DNA of 64,000 bases from Citrifermentans bremense (GTDB lineage: Bacteria; Desulfobacterota; Desulfuromonadia; Geobacterales; Geobacteraceae). The notes under the pieces are model-generated. The model had not been told where the DNA came from, ran no database searches, and worked only from the letters and a program-made list of their open reading frames with translations. The stretch covers positions 3,326,001 to 3,390,000 of the forward strand of contig NZ_AP023213.1 in assembly GCF_014218275.1 (NCBI RefSeq), given 5' to 3'. Shown piece after piece: positions 61,264 to 64,000 of the stretch. The translations under genes were made by a program, and so were the position numbers. Every line of letters starts with the position of its first letter. Position 1 is the first letter of the stretch.

Positions 61264-61860
61264 TTACCGCTTTTCTCCAATGTTCCCGCAAAGCTCCGCC
61301 CAGCGGAAGCACTTCACCGTATGGTCGTTCACCATCCCCACGGCCTGCATGAAGGCGTAACAGATGGTGCTCCCCACAAAGCGAAAGCCGCGCTTCTTGA
61401 GGTCGCGGCTCAGCTGGTCGGAAACGGCGGTCGAGGCGGGAACCTCGGCCAGGGTGCGCCGTGCGGGTTGCAGGGGGATTCCGTCGACGAAGCGCCAGAG
61501 GTAGGCGTCGAAGGAGCCGAACTCCTCGCGCAGCGTCAGAAAGGCCCGGGCGTTGTCGCGGGTTGAGGCGATCTTCAGCCGGTTTCTTACGATCGCCTCG
61601 TCGCCGGCAAGACGCACCAGGTCGGCGTCGGTGAAGCGCGCCACCGCCTCGGGGTCGAAAGCCGCGAAGGCGCGGCGGTATCCCTCGCGTTTGCGCAGGA
61701 TGGTGATCCAGGAGAGCCCCGCCTGGGCACCCTCCAAGGTAAGGAACTCGAAGAGGAGGCGGTCGTCGTGCACCGGCACTCCCCATTCGAGATCGTGATA
61801 GGCGCAGTAGAGAGGGTCGCTGCCGGCCCAGGCACAGCGGTTCACGGAAGTTGTCTGCAT
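61264..61860 (-). CDS. tag: DNA-3-methyladenine glycosylase I
   Basis: A 198-residue Tag protein: CAWAGSDPLYCAYHDLEWGVPVHDDRLLFEFLTLEGAQAGLSW, ARAFLTLREEFGSFDAYLWRF and GFRFVGSTICYAFMQAVGMVNDH. The N-terminal Cys and the C-terminal His/Cys positions that bind zinc in Tag are visible (C9, C-terminal NDHTVKCF). It removes 3-methyladenine from DNA. Flanked by heptamer repeats upstream. Confidence 0.94.
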   Translation of the reverse strand: MQTTSVNRCAWAGSDPLYCAYHDLEWGVPVHDDRLLFEFLTLEGAQAGLSWITILRKREGYRRAFAAFDPEAVARFTDADLVRLAGDEAIVRNRLKIASTRDNARAFLTLREEFGSFDAYLWRFVDGIPLQPARRTLAEVPASTAVSDQLSRDLKKRGFRFVGSTICYAFMQAVGMVNDHTVKCFRWAELCGNIGEKR

Positions 61861-61876
61861 GGGGCTCCCTGAACGT

Positions 61877-61904
61877 CAATTGACAATGGACAATTGACAA
61901 TTGA
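61877..61904. repeat. Heptamer tandem repeat (CAATTGA-type)
   Basis: Four contiguous 7-bp units, CAATTGA, CAATGGA, CAATTGA and CAATTGA, start 17 bases before the tag start codon. Related heptamers appear at 62017-62035. Confidence 0.75.
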
Positions 61905-61988
61905 CGGTGAAAAGCGCAGGCGAGTCCTTCAACTGACAAGGCCTCCCCCTCGAACCGGTTCGAACTGGCGCAGACCGCATGAAAGTGA

Positions 61989-62028
61989 CAATGGACAAAG
62001 GCAACAAAGCGTTGCCAATTGTCCATTG
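61989..62028. repeat. Near-perfect hairpin built from heptamer-type repeats
   Basis: CAATGGACAAAGGCAAC (61989-62005) pairs with GTTGCCAATTGTCCATTG (62011-62028) around a 5-base loop, with one unpaired base. Continuing CAATTGC units run to 62035. It sits just past the stop of the repeat protein at 62041. Confidence 0.7.
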
Positions 62029-62040
62029 CCAATTGCATCA

Positions 62041-62733
62041 TTAGTCGCGGCCGCGACGCTCCCCTTCGCGCCTGTCGTCGCGGCGCTGCTCCTTGTCGTA
62101 ACGCTTGTCCTCGCGGCGCTGCTCCTTGTCATAGCGCTTGTCCTCACGACGCTGCTCCTTGTCGTAACGCTTCTCTTCGCGGCGGCGCTCCTTTTCGTAG
62201 CGCTTGTCCTCGTGTTGAGCGGCCTTCCAGTAACCCCTGTCGGAACGGTGCCGGCCGCGGTAGTGGTCGCGGTCACGCTGGTAGATCGCGTACTCCCTGG
62301 TCCGGTACTCCCTGATCCGGTCGATCCGGTGCCTGCGCATCGGGGGGGGGAGTTGGCGGTAGCTCACCGGGACCCAGCGGCCACGGCTGCTGTAGGACCT
62401 GAGCCAGCGGCCGTCCCGGAACATGAAGTAGCTGTTGTTGTAGAAGAAGAGGTCGTAAGGGACCCCCACGGCCACGTAGAAACCGAGCGGTTCCGGATAG
62501 ACGAACTCGACCTCCTCCTCGACGTCGTCGTAGTAAGGGGTCTGGGTCACCACGGCAGGAGGGGGGGCCACCACAACCGCGGGAGGGGGGGCCACCACCA
62601 CCGGGCGCGGCTGGTTGCCGAGATGGATGTTGACGTCAACCCCGACGTTGGAGGCGTAAAGCTCCTGAGCCGACAAAACCGGCAGCGCCGCGACCTGCAG
62701 CAGCAGCGCCAGCGCAATGCTTTTTCTGGACAT
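62041..62733 (-). CDS. Exported protein with charged 11-residue repeats, riboswitch-controlled
   Basis: ATG 62733 follows AAAGGAG and gives 230 residues. A signal peptide (ALALLLQVAALPVLSA) is followed by a Pro/Val-rich linker (VVVAPPPAVV twice), a Tyr/Phe-rich middle (FFYNNSYFMFRDGRWLRSYS) and an Arg-rich region. The last 54 residues hold four 11-residue repeats of the form KRYDKEQRRED (177-220), probably a helical, highly charged rod. It should be periplasmic or outer surface. Its leader carries a GEMM-I riboswitch and terminator, tying expression to a cyclic dinucleotide. No known family is assigned. Confidence 0.85.
   Translation of the reverse strand: MSRKSIALALLLQVAALPVLSAQELYASNVGVDVNIHLGNQPRPVVVAPPPAVVVAPPPAVVTQTPYYDDVEEEVEFVYPEPLGFYVAVGVPYDLFFYNNSYFMFRDGRWLRSYSSRGRWVPVSYRQLPPPMRRHRIDRIREYRTREYAIYQRDRDHYRGRHRSDRGYWKAAQHEDKRYEKERRREEKRYDKEQRREDKRYDKEQRREDKRYDKEQRRDDRREGERRGRD
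62074..62205 (-). repeat. Four tandem 33-bp coding repeats
   Basis: Four 33-bp units encode residues 177-220 of the protein at 62041-62733. The central three units are almost identical at DNA level, implying recent expansion or homogenisation. Confidence 0.8.
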
Positions 62734-62805
62734 GGGTGTGTTCTCCTTTTCTCTGGGTGCCTGTGTGAAGGCAGTCTCTTTGCGGCTGAAGCTCATCGCT
62801 TTCGG

Positions 62806-62930
62806 GCAAAAAAAACGGGTTGCCGGGTATCTGGTCAGAGATATTTCGGCAACCCGGCTGTCTCTTGGAGACCCTGTAGGCTTTCCGCCCCACCCTCGCG
62901 GGTGGTTTAGTATTATCGTGTATCGTCTTT
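62806..62930 (-). ncRNA. GEMM-I cyclic dinucleotide riboswitch with terminator (probably cGAMP class)
   Basis: On the minus strand: AATACTAAACC, then hairpin ACCC-GCGA-GGGT with a GNRA loop, then GGGGCGGAAAGCC, a second hairpin (GGGTCTC/GAGAC) and AGCCGGGTTGCCG. These are the conserved GEMM-I pieces in order. The 3' strand CGGGTTGCCG (62847-62856) can instead pair with CGGCAACCCG (62816-62825), followed by eight T, forming a terminator. Ligand binding would hold the 3' strand in the aptamer, so an ON switch is predicted. The core resembles Geobacter GEMM-Ib switches that sense 3',3'-cGAMP. The gene start lies 73 bases after the T-tract. Confidence 0.85.
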
Positions 62931-63015
62931 TCGCGCAGCTGCGCCCCGGCAGGAGCCGCCCGCCTGCCCGCCGACTAGACCTTTAACCAGAAGCCGCGGG
63001 AAAAGTCAAACAAAA

Positions 63016-63300
63016 TTAAGCATACGGATCGCTTGAAGCCTCCGCCCTCGGCTGGCGCAGCGGCACGGTCACGGTCACCTCGGTCCCCTTCCCCACCGTG
63101 CTGCGCACGTCGATGTCGCCGCCGTGGCGCTTGACGATGCCGTATCTCACCGTAAGACCCAACCCCGGCCCGCGCCCGGCGGGCTTGGTCGTGAAGAAAG
63201 GATCGAAGATCTTGGAGAGGTTTGAGCTCGTGGGAGGCTGCACCATATCACCCACAGAAACCGGGCCAAATGGCGCAGCAATTGAAAAATATTTTCCCAT
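63016..63300 (-). pseudogene. Remnant of a histidine kinase (C-terminal HATPase fragment)
   Basis: Only the end of a kinase survives: [51 protein letters not shown], the G1-G2 part of the ATP-binding domain. The first ~30 residues of the frame have no kinase character, and HisKA, N-box and sensor are missing. It is probably not expressed as a functional protein. Confidence 0.8.
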
Positions 63301-63351
63301 TGTTTGATAAATAATGTATATATGGATATCCTCATAGACGATTGTGCAATG

Positions 63352-63762
63352 AAGGGATTACATGACCAACAAGACCGCATTTTGGTAGTTGACGACGGGG
63401 GCGGAGGACTACTTCGGCAAGCGGCTCATGATGCTGGGAAGCGAGCACCTGAGCCCGGAGATCACCCAGAGAAGCAGACCAGGGACCAGCTGATGCGGGC
63501 CAGCAACAACAACGAGTTCGCCGGAGAGCACATCCAGCTCCTCCCGGAGGGGATATCCCTGGAGGAGCTGGAAAAACTGATCATACAGCTGGCCCTGAAG
63601 AAATCGGGCGGCAACCAGACCAAGGCGGCCAAGTACCTGAAGACCAGCAGGGACACCTTGCGCTACCGGATGAAGAAGTTCGGCCTGGGGGAAAACGGCA
63701 AAGAGGAGGGGCGGTTTGATGGCGAGGAGTTGGAGGGGGAGCAGATTGCCCCATGCGGAGCA
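63352..63762 (+). pseudogene. Remnant of a sigma54-dependent response regulator
   Basis: The sequence begins like a receiver (RILVVDD) but then jumps to the end of a NtrC-type protein. A second frame reads EDYFGKRLMMLGSEHLSPEIT, as expected just after the AAA+ domain. The first frame resumes with LLPEGISLEELEKLIIQLALKKSGGNQTKAAKYLKTSRDTLRYRMKK, an intact Fis-type helix-turn-helix. The AAA+ domain is deleted and frameshifts are present. With the kinase remnant it marks a decayed two-component pair. Confidence 0.75.
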
Positions 63763-63831
63763 TGACAGAGTTACTGAGGAGTCCAGCCGACGGGCAGCCT
63801 TACCTTGCGCCGGCCCGGCGGGAGGGAGGTC

Positions 63832-64000
63832 ATGAGCGCTAAGTGCATCGTCATCCTGCTGCTCGCCATCGCCTGCCTGGCCGCGGCGATAGCCACTTCA
63901 CCCAAGAGCCCGGACCTGCGCGGCCTGCTGGACCAGGAGGAGCGCCCGGTGGCCCGGCAAGGTGCCCTGCTCTCTTCCGCAGCCCCGGTGGCAAAGGAGC
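63832..64000 (+). CDS. Exported protein, partial at the window edge
   Basis: ATG 63832 follows GGAGGGAGG. The 56 visible residues start with a signal peptide or anchor (CIVILLLAIACLAAAIA) and continue SPKSPDLRGLLDQEERP. The rest lies beyond the window. No family can be assigned. Confidence 0.6.
   Translation, partial: MSAKCIVILLLAIACLAAAIATSPKSPDLRGLLDQEERPVARQGALLSSAAPVAKE

Noticed and set aside
61877-62036. Transposon terminal inverted repeats
   Set aside because: No transposase lies between or near the arrays, and the heptamer structure explains the symmetry.

Overview
The window reads as a chromosome segment of a Geobacteraceae bacterium, closest in style to the Geobacter bemidjiensis / Citrifermentans / Geomonas group. 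The basis is high G+C, many c-type cytochrome and Fe-S proteins, a GEMM-I riboswitch of the Geobacter type, a B12-dependent ribonucleotide reductase, HgcAB, and several lineage-style hypothetical genes. This is inference from gene content; no database was searched.

Layout. 1-3.0 kb: a ParA-type ATPase, a YibQ-like exported protein and a bacteriohemerythrin. 3.3-8.8 kb: a nitrosative-stress block with the Fe-S repair protein Ric, a 33-aa membrane peptide, a two-heme NorC with NorB, hybrid cluster protein Hcp (convergent) and a small Cys-rich protein. 9.1-17.0 kb: a complete cbb3 oxidase locus (ccoNOQP, ccoGHIS and a SafE-type membrane protein) in which one heme c domain appears to have moved from CcoP to CcoO. 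17-21.6 kb: a hybrid histidine kinase with a REC-GGDEF partner. 21.9-36.5 kb: an Fe-S protein with a helical N-terminus, LysE and MFS exporters, an exported FmdE-like protein, a racemase, RecD2, GspA/GspB, a CAP protein, NfeD, a Clp1-like kinase and an HD-GYP protein.

36.6-44.8 kb: a small cytochrome and lipoprotein, a ferritin-like protein behind a near-consensus promoter, MarR with YceI, a Pro-Arg-His-Leu tRNA cluster, RNase PH with RdgB, a beta-helix protein and a GAF-GGDEF cyclase. 45-53 kb: NrdJ, a YgiD-like dioxygenase, a noncoding tandem array of ~42-bp units, an F420/NADP-type oxidoreductase, DUF4403 and MRJP-like exported proteins. 53-61.9 kb: DUF3187, an aldo/keto reductase, a quinone oxidoreductase, a rubrerythrin-like protein, a ferredoxin, DUF1540, the mercury-methylation pair hgcA-hgcB, pyruvate kinase and Tag glycosylase. 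61.9-64 kb: heptamer repeats, a protein with charged 11-residue repeats behind a GEMM-I (probably cGAMP-class) riboswitch, and decayed two-component remnants.

The two most notable signals are these. (1) hgcA has a well-placed ATG and Shine-Dalgarno 186 bases upstream of its apparent GTG start. The two are joined in one frame that is interrupted only by a TGA, followed at once by a SECIS-like hairpin, so HgcA may be a selenoprotein with an N-terminal Cys-Sec pair. (2) The riboswitch at 62.8-62.9 kb carries the aptamer core and a terminator that competes with its 3' strand, controlling a protein of unknown function. Respiratory NO and O2 handling, redox proteins and cyclic-dinucleotide signalling (two GGDEF, one HD-GYP) are the recurring themes.
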